Shown: positions 7,978 to 16,603 of the stretch, piece after piece
Layout of the letters: every line of letters starts with the position of its first letter
Numbering within the stretch: position 1 is the stretch's first letter
Assembly (NCBI GenBank): GCA_902765625.1
Contig: CACXAO010000015.1
Span: 1-34,833 of the forward strand
DNA: 34,833 nucleotides
Source: an uncultured Ruminococcus sp.
Lineage (GTDB): Bacteria; Bacillota; Clostridia; Oscillospirales; Acutalibacteraceae
Direction of reading: 5' to 3'
Translations under genes and position numbers: made by a program
Notes under the pieces: model-generated
What the model was told of the DNA's origin: nothing
What the model saw: the letters and a program-made list of their open reading frames with translations, nothing else
The model's database searches: none

Positions 7978-10900
7978 TTACTTTTTGAGCTTGCGCTTGC
8001 GGAGGAAAAGGATCAGTGCGACCACGCCGCCTGCCAGCAATACGCCGCCGGCGCCGAGATAGAGGCGGAGGTTACCGACGCGCAGATATCTGACGCGGTC
8101 GGCGTTCCATTCGTTGCCCGCCTCGTCTGCGAGCACGATATCAATGTGATGCAGACCCTCAGACAGCTCGAAGGAGAGCTCCTTGTTTGCCTTATCGTAG
8201 TTGTATTCGATGGGAACGCGCTCGTCCTCTCTGGGACACTCATAGATCTTGGTGAGATCCTCGCTCAGGGTCTCGCTGATATTGGTCAGCGTGACCGTGA
8301 CGGAATCGGTAAACATATAGTTGTGCCAGCTCACGAAGTCCTCCGGCAGAGTTGCGGACGGCGGCTCGTTGTCGAGGTGGATGGACGCCAGATCGAGATA
8401 GTTCGTGTCGTCGATGCTGACGGAAAGGTACATTCTGGTGTCGAGGCTGTCATCCTTGAAGGTGTCGGAGAAGAACGTGCCCGGAAGCGTTTTGTGTAGG
8501 ATATGGGCGGTCTCGGAAACCGCCGTCTCTTGCTCGGTGAGGTGGCTGTCGGTAGAATAGGTGTCCTCGTCATTGCGCAGGACGACCTTGCCGGCTGCCT
8601 TATCCTCATTGAGGGTGATGACGCTGATCTCCAAATCGCTGAAGTTTGTCGCTTTCTTGCTGATCGCTTTGCCGTTTTCGTCCATCAACGAATAGTAGCC
8701 GCTGTGATTTTCCTTGCTGCTGTTGTCGATATAGGTGAGCAGATCGGTATCGACCAAACGGAAATAGGTATCGTTGATCGGCTTGCTCTCGTTGCCTGCC
8801 TTATCGACGGCGGTGTAGGTGAAGGCGTAAACACCGTCGCGATCGAAGGATTTGACGGAGAACACCTTGTTCTCGTACTTGTCGGTGGTCAGTTCATCGG
8901 AGAGCTTGTCGGGAACGATGGCGTCAAACTCCATGCCGTTTTTGTACGCGGGACGGAAGATGTTCGCCTCGATCTTGATGCGCTCAAAGTTGTTGTCCTC
9001 AAACTCGACCTTCGGCGCGGGATCGTTCTTTTTCTTTTCGTTGTAGACCTCAGAATAGGGCGTTTCGACGAAGTTCTTTTCGGTCGCCAAAACATCGTTG
9101 CGGCTGTAGAGCTTCGGAATGGTGGTGTCAATCTCAAAAATCGGGCTGACAGCGCCGATACCCTGATTTTCTGCGCGATCCTGCGGATTGATGGAGATGT
9201 GATAGACGGCGTCGTCCTTGCAGGGAATGCTGATGCTGTGGGAATCGCCGTTATCCGTCCACGCCTGACCGGCGCCGATTTCATACCAATCGCTGTCGCT
9301 GTGATCGCTGCCGGGCGATTTGCTTTCGACGCGGAGACGCATATCCGGTTCATAGAAATTGTGTTCCACGACGGTAATGGTGGCAGTTTTTTCTTCTTTG
9401 AAGTAGTTGCCGCCGTTGGTGTCAGCGTTGAAGGTGTCAAAATTGGTGGTGATAACGGGAGCGGTGGCGTCCACGTTGAAGCTCTGGTGGAAGGACGGGA
9501 TCGCCTCGGCGCTGCCGTCCACATAAATCTGCGTGATGTGTCCGCCCAAGTCCGTGCCGGTAAAGGAGAAGTCGTAGTCGCCCTCGGGGAAGGTGACATT
9601 GGCGGTATGGACGTTGCTGCCGTCCGCGGAGGAGAAGCTGACGCTCGGCTGCGCGGAGGTGTAGGTGTTGCGGATGGTGTCGATCATCAGCGTGGGATCG
9701 AAGTTGCGCTCCGTCACCGTGATGGTGAAGGTGGTGCTGCCCTGATAATAACGGTCATTGATCAGTCGCGAGGGATTGGTGATGGTCACCTGCGGTGCGA
9801 TGGTGTCAATGGTGAAGGGTGTGCTTTTGGCATTGGCGCTCGTATTTTTGGAACGGTCGGTCGCATTGAAGGTGAGCTGAATATCGTTGTCGTCCTCGGA
9901 GAAGGAGAACACGCGCGTGACCTCGGTGATGAGGTTTTCATCCCTGCCGGTGATCTCCCAGCCGTTGGCAAGGGCGGTCTCGCCATTGTCGCCGATCGCG
10001 GTGACGACCGGATCGTAGCTGTTGCGCTCGGAGCTCTGGGAATGAACGATCTCGCGCAGTCCGGACTGGGTATCTGTTACCGTCACGCGGAAGCTGACCG
10101 ATTCGGTAAAGAGCGAATTGCCGTTGTTGTCCTTGCCGGCGGCATTGTCGGGAAGCGGCTCGATGGTGACAGTCGGCGCTTGGGTGTCGAGCACCAGCGC
10201 GTAGGAGGTGACCTCCTCCGACATATTTCCGACCATATCGTCCGCTTTGACGAATACCTGACCCTTGAAGTCCGCGGGAAGAACACATTCCGCCTGATTG
10301 TCCACGATCGCCGCGTCGTGGGCTGTGGAGCCGGTCTCTTTGCCGCCTGCGTAGGAAACCAAGCGGAAGTGCATCCGGTGGTTGCCGGAGGATGCAATGG
10401 CGCCGCCCTTGGTGTCGTCCACCGTGACGACGACAGCAGCGCTGTCACGGAAATAGAAGCCGTAGCGCAGCTCGGAAACAAAGGTGCTCGTGCCCTCGGC
10501 GCCGTCTACCGTATAGGGCTTGAACGCGAAGCTCTTGATTTCGGGAGCGGTGACGTCACGGTAAAACTCCTGACGCTCCGTGAGCGATACGTTGCCGGCG
10601 TTATCGGTGACAACACACTCGAGAAGATATCTGCCGCCGGCGTCATTCTTTGCCAGTTCGGCGAGCGCCTCGCTGGAGAACACGTAGGACAGAGAGGTGA
10701 TTTTTTCGTTCTTGCTGCCGGTTTCGGCGGCGGTTGCCAACGGCGTATCGTTTTTATCCTTGAGAACCGGCTTGCCGTTGACCGTCAAAACGACGTCGCG
10801 GATACCGGATTCATCGTCGGAAACGCCGAGGGCGATTTCCTGATCGTGACGATACCAGATCTGGTTGTCGGAGCGGGCGGCGCCTTCACAGGGCGGAAGC

Positions 10901-13827
10901 GTCAGCTTTGCCGCGGGAATGACGTTTTCGAGCATGACAAGGTTATTGCCGGAGGAATCGTCGGAATTCGCGTCGCTGATGTCAGGCTGGATGATCGTCT
11001 CCTTGCCCAGCTTGTCCACGACCTTGACCTCGACATTTGCGCAGACAACGCCGGGATCCTCGAGAAGCTCCAAATCATGGGAAACGGTTTTCTCGTCACC
11101 GGACTTGGTGTTGTTGAAATAAATCGGATCGGAAACGATCTCGTCGTCGTCAATTTTGTAGGTGAACACCGCGTAATCCGGTCCGACGCCGTAGTCGCCG
11201 TCGTTGGCGGTAACGCTGAGGATAACGGAATCATTGAAGAAGGCGCCGAAGGTCAGGAAGTTGATCGCATTTTGCAGGAAATTATTCTTTTTCGCCGCGG
11301 TGACGCGCTGTACGGTGGGATCCTGCGTATCGACATGGAGCGTATACTCCGCCGTAGCGGCATTCCTTGAACGGGTAACGATTTGGGCGCTGACATGATA
11401 GCAATCGTTGTCATAGGGAATGTCGTCCTTGCTGACGCTGATTTCCAGATAGCCGTCCTCGGGGTGATAGGGATATCTGTTCCGATGACCGTTAACGGTG
11501 ACATTGAGCCACTTGACACGGGAACCGGTGGTCTGGGGATGGATGCGGAAGGTCACCGCATGGGATGACGTATCCTCTATGACCCAGTTTTCGGTAATGC
11601 CGCCGTCGTAGGTGATTTGCCGAACCTCCGGCGACACCACCTCGATATAGCCGGTCGGATCGCTGTGGTCGATCTCGAATTCTCTGGTCTCCGTGTTGCT
11701 GTTGCCGGCGAAGTCCTTGGCGGTAAAGCAATAGACATATGTGCCGTTTTGGAACGCATCGGAAGCGGTGTCCAGTGGGAACTCGTAGCTTTCCTCGGTA
11801 TTGGAATCGAAGGTGAGCTCCTCGACGACCGTCTCGTCGCCGAATTGATCGCTGCCTGCCGGCATGAAGCGATAAGTGATCTTGATATACTGCAGATCCT
11901 TGTCGGCAACCGGATCGGAGTCGGAAATCTCGGTGTTGATGCTGCCGCCTTCCTTACCGAAAATCAGGTTGTCCTCATCCTCGATGTTGCCGTCGATCTT
12001 GACGTCGATGTGAGGCGCGTTGATGTCTGTGACCCATCGGTCGGAGGTGATGGTGTCCCATGCAAACGCGTAGGCGCTGCCCAGCTCCGCAAACAGCTCG
12101 CGGAGGGTCTTGGTTTCCGAGTTGCCGTATTCATCCGTCATTTTGACGCAGAGGTTTTTCAGCTCGCGCGGCTCTTTGGTCAGGTTGAAACGGTACTCGT
12201 CGTTCTCGCCCGCCTCTGCATTGATGACGGTTTCGGGGTCGGCATCCTTGTCGATCAGGCTGACCGACTGTATTTCGGAGGCGACTTTGCCCTCCGCGCG
12301 ATCCTTGACGACCATGGTCAGAATGACCGCGTCATTGAAGTAGTTGCCGAATTCGTAAGGCGTCAGCACATCCTTGAGGCTGCGCTGATCGTCTGCGGGC
12401 TTAAGGGAAATGGCGGTCGCATGAGGCGGCTTGCTGTCTCTGCCGTCTGCGCCGTCTTCGGAGTAGGACTTCGCCTCGGGCTCGCAGACGTTGCCGACGC
12501 GGTCGGTGATGCGCAGGTACAGCTTGTACTTGCCCTCGTCCGACTCCGGCAGCTTGTCCGAATTGTACTCGGTTTCGATGATGTCCAGCCGTACCTCGTT
12601 ATTCGGATTGTCGTCGCCGGCGTCCAGCGGGACCTCCTCATAATCCTTGTCCTCTCCCCACTTGTATTCCAGCTTGGCAATACCGGAGCCGCTGTCGGTG
12701 ACAGAACCGCTGACCTTGATCTTTTTCTCGCGGTTATCGTAAGTCACCTTGGGTTGAGTGTCGGGATCGGCGCCGAGAGCGGGCTTCTCCGTATCCAGAA
12801 TCAACGCATTGGAGGTCTCGTCGTCGCGGATGCGGAAGGTGATCGGACTGTCAATAGAATTACCGTTGTCGATATGGCAGTAAATGTCCTTGAATTCGAC
12901 CGTTTGATCCGGATCGACCTCCAGACGGAATGTGACCGTGTGACGGTAACGGGTATCGCTGTCATCGTCGGTATATTCCTCGCCCTCGTCGCTCGTCAGA
13001 TTTGCGGCAGGACTGCCGTTGACGTACAGGGTAAACTGCATCGGCAGATCCTGTTTCTCCGTCGCCTTGATTTCCAGACGCACCGTGCCGTTTGCAATGA
13101 TACCGAAGTCGTGACGCTCCAGAACGGTCGCGGTTTCGCCGTAAAGATAGGTCTCCTCGAGCTCCGGCGCTTCGGGGCGCTGCACATCCGGCTGAGCGTC
13201 CTCCTGCACCGCAAGGATGTAGTTGGCATTGTCGGTGCCGGCATCCTCGTTGAACGCATAGACGTAGTCGTCACCCTGCTGCTCAATCCGCAGCTCGGTG
13301 CCCTCGAGCACAGAAACGCTTTCACCCTCAAGGATGTCGTCGTTGTTCAGCGAATAGTCCACGTGAATGGGATAGGTATCCGTCGTGAGGTGCGTCTCGT
13401 TGTCCTCGGGAATCACGTGCAGCTTCCGCTGCGTGATGTCGCCCGTGGTTTCAAAGGTAAAATCAGCGTCGGGACTTTTGAGCGTATATTTATCGGCGTC
13501 CTTACCGGTAAAGTGAAACGCGCTCAGCTTGACAGCGAGTCCTTCAGCGGCATTGAGGCTTTCGTATTCCGCATTGGCGGCAAGTACCACCTCGTGATTG
13601 TTCCGAATCCCCTCCGGCTTGAAATCGGGAAAGGTGATTTCGGAGGTCAGTGCGCCGTCGTACACCTTGGTGACGATCAGCTCGTCTGTAAAGGATTCAT
13701 CCAGACTGATTTCTTTTTTGCCGGCAGCCGATGCCAAAAACGAAAACTGCGTAAACAGCAGAACCGTCGTGCAAAGGATGGCAATAATCCGTCGATGTGT
13801 CAATTGTAAACTCCCCTTTTTCCTCAT
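7978..13827 (-). CDS. Giant surface protein: signal peptide, YDG-like domain, many Ig-like repeats, C-terminal TM anchor
   Basis: A 1949-residue protein. A signal peptide (basic start, hydrophobic core, cut site near ASA at residues 32-34) is followed by a region with KVYDGALTSEI and ITQRKLHV, typical of YDG/MBG-type domains. Then come many Ig-like beta repeats, each introduced by a D-T-x-x-P type linker (for example DTQDPTVQRV, DTQAPTVTI, DTIAPQVTI). The C-terminus is one TM helix (about 1921-1942) and the tail RKRKLKK. No LPxTG sortase motif is present, so it is membrane-anchored and long enough to span the peptidoglycan. It is the last gene of the T7SS cluster. By position and by being a large exposed membrane protein, it may stand in for EsaA, but no sequence similarity is visible. 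An adhesin role is the alternative. Confidence 0.85.
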   Translation of the reverse strand: MRKKGSLQLTHRRIIAILCTTVLLFTQFSFLASAAGKKEISLDESFTDELIVTKVYDGALTSEITFPDFKPEGIRNNHEVVLAANAEYESLNAAEGLAVKLSAFHFTGKDADKYTLKSPDADFTFETTGDITQRKLHVIPEDNETHLTTDTYPIHVDYSLNNDDILEGESVSVLEGTELRIEQQGDDYVYAFNEDAGTDNANYILAVQEDAQPDVQRPEAPELEETYLYGETATVLERHDFGIIANGTVRLEIKATEKQDLPMQFTLYVNGSPAANLTSDEGEEYTDDDSDTRYRHTVTFRLEVDPDQTVEFKDIYCHIDNGNSIDSPITFRIRDDETSNALILDTEKPALGADPDTQPKVTYDNREKKIKVSGSVTDSGSGIAKLEYKWGEDKDYEEVPLDAGDDNPNNEVRLDIIETEYNSDKLPESDEGKYKLYLRITDRVGNVCEPEAKSYSEDGADGRDSKPPHATAISLKPADDQRSLKDVLTPYEFGNYFNDAVILTMVVKDRAEGKVASEIQSVSLIDKDADPETVINAEAGENDEYRFNLTKEPRELKNLCVKMTDEYGNSETKTLRELFAELGSAYAFAWDTITSDRWVTDINAPHIDVKIDGNIEDEDNLIFGKEGGSINTEISDSDPVADKDLQYIKITYRFMPAGSDQFGDETVVEELTFDSNTEESYEFPLDTASDAFQNGTYVYCFTAKDFAGNSNTETREFEIDHSDPTGYIEVVSPEVRQITYDGGITENWVIEDTSSHAVTFRIHPQTTGSRVKWLNVTVNGHRNRYPYHPEDGYLEISVSKDDIPYDNDCYHVSAQIVTRSRNAATAEYTLHVDTQDPTVQRVTAAKKNNFLQNAINFLTFGAFFNDSVILSVTANDGDYGVGPDYAVFTYKIDDDEIVSDPIYFNNTKSGDEKTVSHDLELLEDPGVVCANVEVKVVDKLGKETIIQPDISDANSDDSSGNNLVMLENVIPAAKLTLPPCEGAARSDNQIWYRHDQEIALGVSDDESGIRDVVLTVNGKPVLKDKNDTPLATAAETGSKNEKITSLSYVFSSEALAELAKNDAGGRYLLECVVTDNAGNVSLTERQEFYRDVTAPEIKSFAFKPYTVDGAEGTSTFVSELRYGFYFRDSAAVVVTVDDTKGGAIASSGNHRMHFRLVSYAGGKETGSTAHDAAIVDNQAECVLPADFKGQVFVKADDMVGNMSEEVTSYALVLDTQAPTVTIEPLPDNAAGKDNNGNSLFTESVSFRVTVTDTQSGLREIVHSQSSERNSYDPVVTAIGDNGETALANGWEITGRDENLITEVTRVFSFSEDDNDIQLTFNATDRSKNTSANAKSTPFTIDTIAPQVTITNPSRLINDRYYQGSTTFTITVTERNFDPTLMIDTIRNTYTSAQPSVSFSSADGSNVHTANVTFPEGDYDFSFTGTDLGGHITQIYVDGSAEAIPSFHQSFNVDATAPVITTNFDTFNADTNGGNYFKEEKTATITVVEHNFYEPDMRLRVESKSPGSDHSDSDWYEIGAGQAWTDNGDSHSISIPCKDDAVYHISINPQDRAENQGIGAVSPIFEIDTTIPKLYSRNDVLATEKNFVETPYSEVYNEKKKNDPAPKVEFEDNNFERIKIEANIFRPAYKNGMEFDAIVPDKLSDELTTDKYENKVFSVKSFDRDGVYAFTYTAVDKAGNESKPINDTYFRLVDTDLLTYIDNSSKENHSGYYSLMDENGKAISKKATNFSDLEISVITLNEDKAAGKVVLRNDEDTYSTDSHLTEQETAVSETAHILHKTLPGTFFSDTFKDDSLDTRMYLSVSIDDTNYLDLASIHLDNEPPSATLPEDFVSWHNYMFTDSVTVTLTNISETLSEDLTKIYECPREDERVPIEYNYDKANKELSFELSEGLHHIDIVLADEAGNEWNADRVRYLRVGNLRLYLGAGGVLLAGGVVALILFLRKRKLKK

Positions 13828-13862
13828 TTGCTCATTTGTATGTAAAAGGCAGAACGCCTTGA

Positions 13863-14195
13863 TTACCGCTGCGTATATTTTGTGTTGCGCTTGTGCTTGT
13901 TGTTATACAGGATCACCGCGATCATGATACAGATCAGCACCAAAAAGGCAAACACGATGGTCAAGACCAGAAAAATCGCAGCGTAGTTCAAGTCGGTCTC
14001 GTAGAACAGATCCCAGCGGAAAATAAACTTGGCTGCCAGATAAAGGACGATCAGGGCGCCTGTCAGGATGCCTCCTGCCTTGATGCCCAGCAGAAAGGAC
14101 GCCATGAAATCCTCGCGGAACTTTGCAAACGCTTTTTTGCGGTTGCTGCGTTTTTCCGATAATCTTTTTTCTTCTTCCTCGGTGCGAATTGCCAT
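13863..14195 (-). CDS. Small two-TM membrane protein of the T7SS cluster
   Basis: A 110-residue protein with a charged cytoplasmic start (RTEEEEKRLSEKRSNRKK), two hydrophobic helices (about 33-56 and 72-96), and a basic tail. The start is ATG 14195, five bases after GGAGGG. A longer frame from 14234 has no ribosome site and would overlap the kinase gene. It sits between the kinase and the giant surface protein. A small membrane partner at this place recalls EssA of Firmicutes T7SS, although EssA has one TM helix and no clear likeness is seen. Confidence 0.75.
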   Translation of the reverse strand: MAIRTEEEEKRLSEKRSNRKKAFAKFREDFMASFLLGIKAGGILTGALIVLYLAAKFIFRWDLFYETDLNYAAIFLVLTIVFAFLVLICIMIAVILYNNKHKRNTKYTQR

Positions 14196-14205
14196 ATTGT
14201 CCCTC

Positions 14206-16122
14206 CTATCGCTCAATCGCGTTGAGCTGTTCACGGATGTCGCTGCGGTTCGTCTGAAGGCCGGCGGCGATGGTATCCACCTTTTTGCCGGTCAACAGCT
14301 TGCCTGCCAGCTTGGACACCGCGCGTTGGTACTGCGGCTTGCCTGCCATTTCCGTCGCTGTCCGGTAGGCGGAGATCAAAACCTCCGCGTCGCCGTCGTC
14401 AGCATCGTTGACCTGCGCGATCGCCTTTGCCAGCCGGTATCCCTCGCTGCTTTGCTCATCCTTCAGATTGATGCGGTATACGCTCTTGGCAACGGCGTCC
14501 ATATTGTCGCTGCGCGCGTACTGCATGACCTCGTCGAGATAAGGTCCCCAGGTGCTCTGGTTGCGGAAATGCTTCTGCAACAGACCGGTGACCAGCGACG
14601 CCTCCTCTTGGTCGATCACATCGTCGTTGGGCGCGCCGCCGTGCATAAAGCGGACGATCTCGTTGAGGTTTTCCTGGCGGTTTTTTTCGAGCGGCACCTT
14701 CATCATTTCCTCGGAAATGTCAATCAGCATCGCGATTTGGTTTTCGGTATAGCTGTTGGTGAGTCTGCCCCATTTATCCCATGCAAAGACATTGGCAAAA
14801 ACCTCCAGCAAAATGAACAGCACCAAAAAACACGCCATCGCCGCGCCGCAAAAGCCCGCAACGCCGATCATCTGGCGTACCAGCGGGTCGGACTTTCGGT
14901 CGAGTGACGGGATCGCGTCGCGCGCACGCTCAACGTCGTTTTGCAGGACGGCAAAATTGTGATAATAGGTGTTCGGCGTTTTGGCGGGCTCCTGAAAGCC
15001 CTGCTCGCGTGTGCGTGTGCATTTTTTGAGGATCGCTTCTATGGATTCGTGGAAAGCGATGTCGACGTCGCGGAAATCGCGGTCGCAATAGTCCAAAACC
15101 TGCTCCTGATGGATACGATCCTCATAATACTTGGTGATCGCCTTATTGAAAAATGACGGATCGGTCGCTTCCTCCACGCTTTCAAACGCCTTGCGGCAAA
15201 GCTCGTAGGAATAGAAGCATTCCCAGAAGGTCGCGCCGAAGCCGAATATGTCGCTTTCAATGGAAATGCTGCCATACTGCAGCGCGCCGATCTGATTGAT
15301 AAACGGATACAAGCCGTTTTCTGCCTGCGCGTAGCATTCCGGCGCAGTGTAGCCGACCGTGCCGTAAGAATAGAAGTTGTCCTTGCCGATATCCTGCCAC
15401 TGCCTGTCGGTGTAGTCCGCCATGAAGCGTTTTCTGACTTGGTCGTTGTAGTGCTGATAGACGCGCCGGTCAACCAGATCCTGCGAACGTCCGAAGTCGA
15501 TCAGCACCAGCTCCTTGCCGTGCTTGGTGACCATGATGTTCTCCGGCTTGATGTCGCAGTGCAGGATGATGGGCTTGTTGGGGTCGGTTTTGCCGCTGTC
15601 CTCGTTGGTGTTGGAAACGAACTTCATGATCTCGCACAAATTGATCATGAATTGCACCAGTTGGTTCTGGAATGTCACGATCTCCCGATAGTCATAGGGA
15701 CGGTTGTTGCGCGCCCAGCGGCGTTTCTCATTATCATAGGTAAACCAGCGGTGTATACAGTAATCCTGAAGGGATTCGCCGTCGATAAACTCTTCTACCA
15801 CGCAAAAGCAGTTTTCGGCGGAAATCTCACCGCCGCGGTAAGGAACGGAAAAGTCTCCCAGATCCTCGATCACGTCGAGCACACGCACCACCGAGCGGCA
15901 GGTTTGCAGCGACTCGATGATTTTGTACTCGCGCTCCATAAAGTCGGCGAGACGGTATTTGGGCTTGAATTTCAGCGCACAGGAATAGCGCAGATCCCCG
16001 CCGAACTTGATGCCCTTAAAAACAATACTCTCGGTACCCTCTGCAATAAAGCCGTCGTGATTGACGCCGTGCTCGGTGTCGATCCTATAGCTGAACTCGG
16101 TACCGCGGATAATGGTGCTCAT
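14206..16122 (-). CDS. Transmembrane Ser/Thr protein kinase with EssB-like topology
   Basis: A 638-residue protein. The cytoplasmic domain has a glycine-loop-like IAEGTESIVFKG (26-37), the lysine in CALKFKP (Lys51), the catalytic loop HCDIKPENIM (about 188-197), the metal-binding DFG (about 207-209) and TVGYTAPE (about 254-261). All key catalytic residues are present. One TM helix follows at about 418-440, then an external helical tail of about 200 residues. EssB/YukC, a core part of Firmicutes T7SS, has the same order (kinase-like fold, TM, external domain) but is a pseudokinase. This could be an EssB counterpart that still phosphorylates, or a separate regulatory kinase. Its ATG overlaps the stop of the 52-residue gene by four bases. 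Confidence 0.9.
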   Translation of the reverse strand: MSTIIRGTEFSYRIDTEHGVNHDGFIAEGTESIVFKGIKFGGDLRYSCALKFKPKYRLADFMEREYKIIESLQTCRSVVRVLDVIEDLGDFSVPYRGGEISAENCFCVVEEFIDGESLQDYCIHRWFTYDNEKRRWARNNRPYDYREIVTFQNQLVQFMINLCEIMKFVSNTNEDSGKTDPNKPIILHCDIKPENIMVTKHGKELVLIDFGRSQDLVDRRVYQHYNDQVRKRFMADYTDRQWQDIGKDNFYSYGTVGYTAPECYAQAENGLYPFINQIGALQYGSISIESDIFGFGATFWECFYSYELCRKAFESVEEATDPSFFNKAITKYYEDRIHQEQVLDYCDRDFRDVDIAFHESIEAILKKCTRTREQGFQEPAKTPNTYYHNFAVLQNDVERARDAIPSLDRKSDPLVRQMIGVAGFCGAAMACFLVLFILLEVFANVFAWDKWGRLTNSYTENQIAMLIDISEEMMKVPLEKNRQENLNEIVRFMHGGAPNDDVIDQEEASLVTGLLQKHFRNQSTWGPYLDEVMQYARSDNMDAVAKSVYRINLKDEQSSEGYRLAKAIAQVNDADDGDAEVLISAYRTATEMAGKPQYQRAVSKLAGKLLTGKKVDTIAAGLQTNRSDIREQLNAIER

Positions 16123-16277
16123 GACTGCTTCTCCTCGTCATACTCGCGAAAAAAAAGATTGTAGATCGTTTGCGGATCGTCCGCGGAGGTTTCGCGCAAA
16201 AAGCGCTGCTCTGTTGCCGGCGACTGCTCGTTTCTTACCGCGCCGAATACGCCGGTCTGTCGTTCCTGCGCTGCCAT
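16119..16277 (-). CDS. 52-residue T7SS-cluster protein
   Basis: The frame starts at ATG 16277, overlapping the stop codon of the WXG100 gene (TAATG), and ends at TGA 16119-16121, overlapping the kinase ATG. GGAGGAG lies upstream. It begins MAAQERQTGVFGAV and ends REYDEEKQS, is hydrophilic and has no known domain. Tight coupling to both neighbours argues that it is real. Its place before the kinase suggests a substrate or adaptor, but that is only an inference. Confidence 0.7.
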   Translation of the reverse strand: MAAQERQTGVFGAVRNEQSPATEQRFLRETSADDPQTIYNLFFREYDEEKQS

Positions 16278-16603
16278 TACGTCTCCTCCTCGGGATCGCC
16301 CGCGTGTCGGTTGTATTCTCCGAGCTCGGCGTCCATGGAGTGGTATTTTTCAATAATATCCTTGAGCGCCTTGTCGTTGATGGTATCGAGGATCTCCTTG
16401 ATGCCGCCGACCTTTTCGGTGATGTGATCGGCGACATTTTTGTAGGCTTCTTTGCCGCTGCCCTGCCAGTTGCTGAGCAGGGTGCGGTTGATCCTGTCAA
16501 ATTCGTCTCTGATGGCGGCAAATTCGCGGATGGCTTCCTCGCTTTCGCTGACAAAGCTCTCGAGCTTGCCGATATCCGCTCTTTTAAATTCATAGTCACT
16601 CAT
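16277..16603 (-). CDS. WXG100-family secreted protein (EsxA-like)
   Basis: A 108-residue helical-hairpin protein with WQG at residues 46-48 at the turn and a YxxxD motif (YHSMD, 87-91) after the second helix. Both are hallmarks of T7SS substrates. The start overlaps the end of the EssC C-half gene by eight bases, so it is translated with the motor. It is the only member of the small-protein set here with a true Trp at the turn. Confidence 0.88.
   Translation of the reverse strand: MSDYEFKRADIGKLESFVSESEEAIREFAAIRDEFDRINRTLLSNWQGSGKEAYKNVADHITEKVGGIKEILDTINDKALKDIIEKYHSMDAELGEYNRHAGDPEEET

Noticed and set aside
8503-11370. A 955-codon open frame on the plus strand, and a second of 730 codons at 11617-13809
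   Set aside because: Both are antisense to the Ig-repeat protein, lack ribosome sites and domain-like sequence, and arise from its GC-rich codon pattern.
7978-13827. Sortase-anchored protein
   Set aside because: The C-terminus has a TM helix and basic tail but no LPxTG-type motif.
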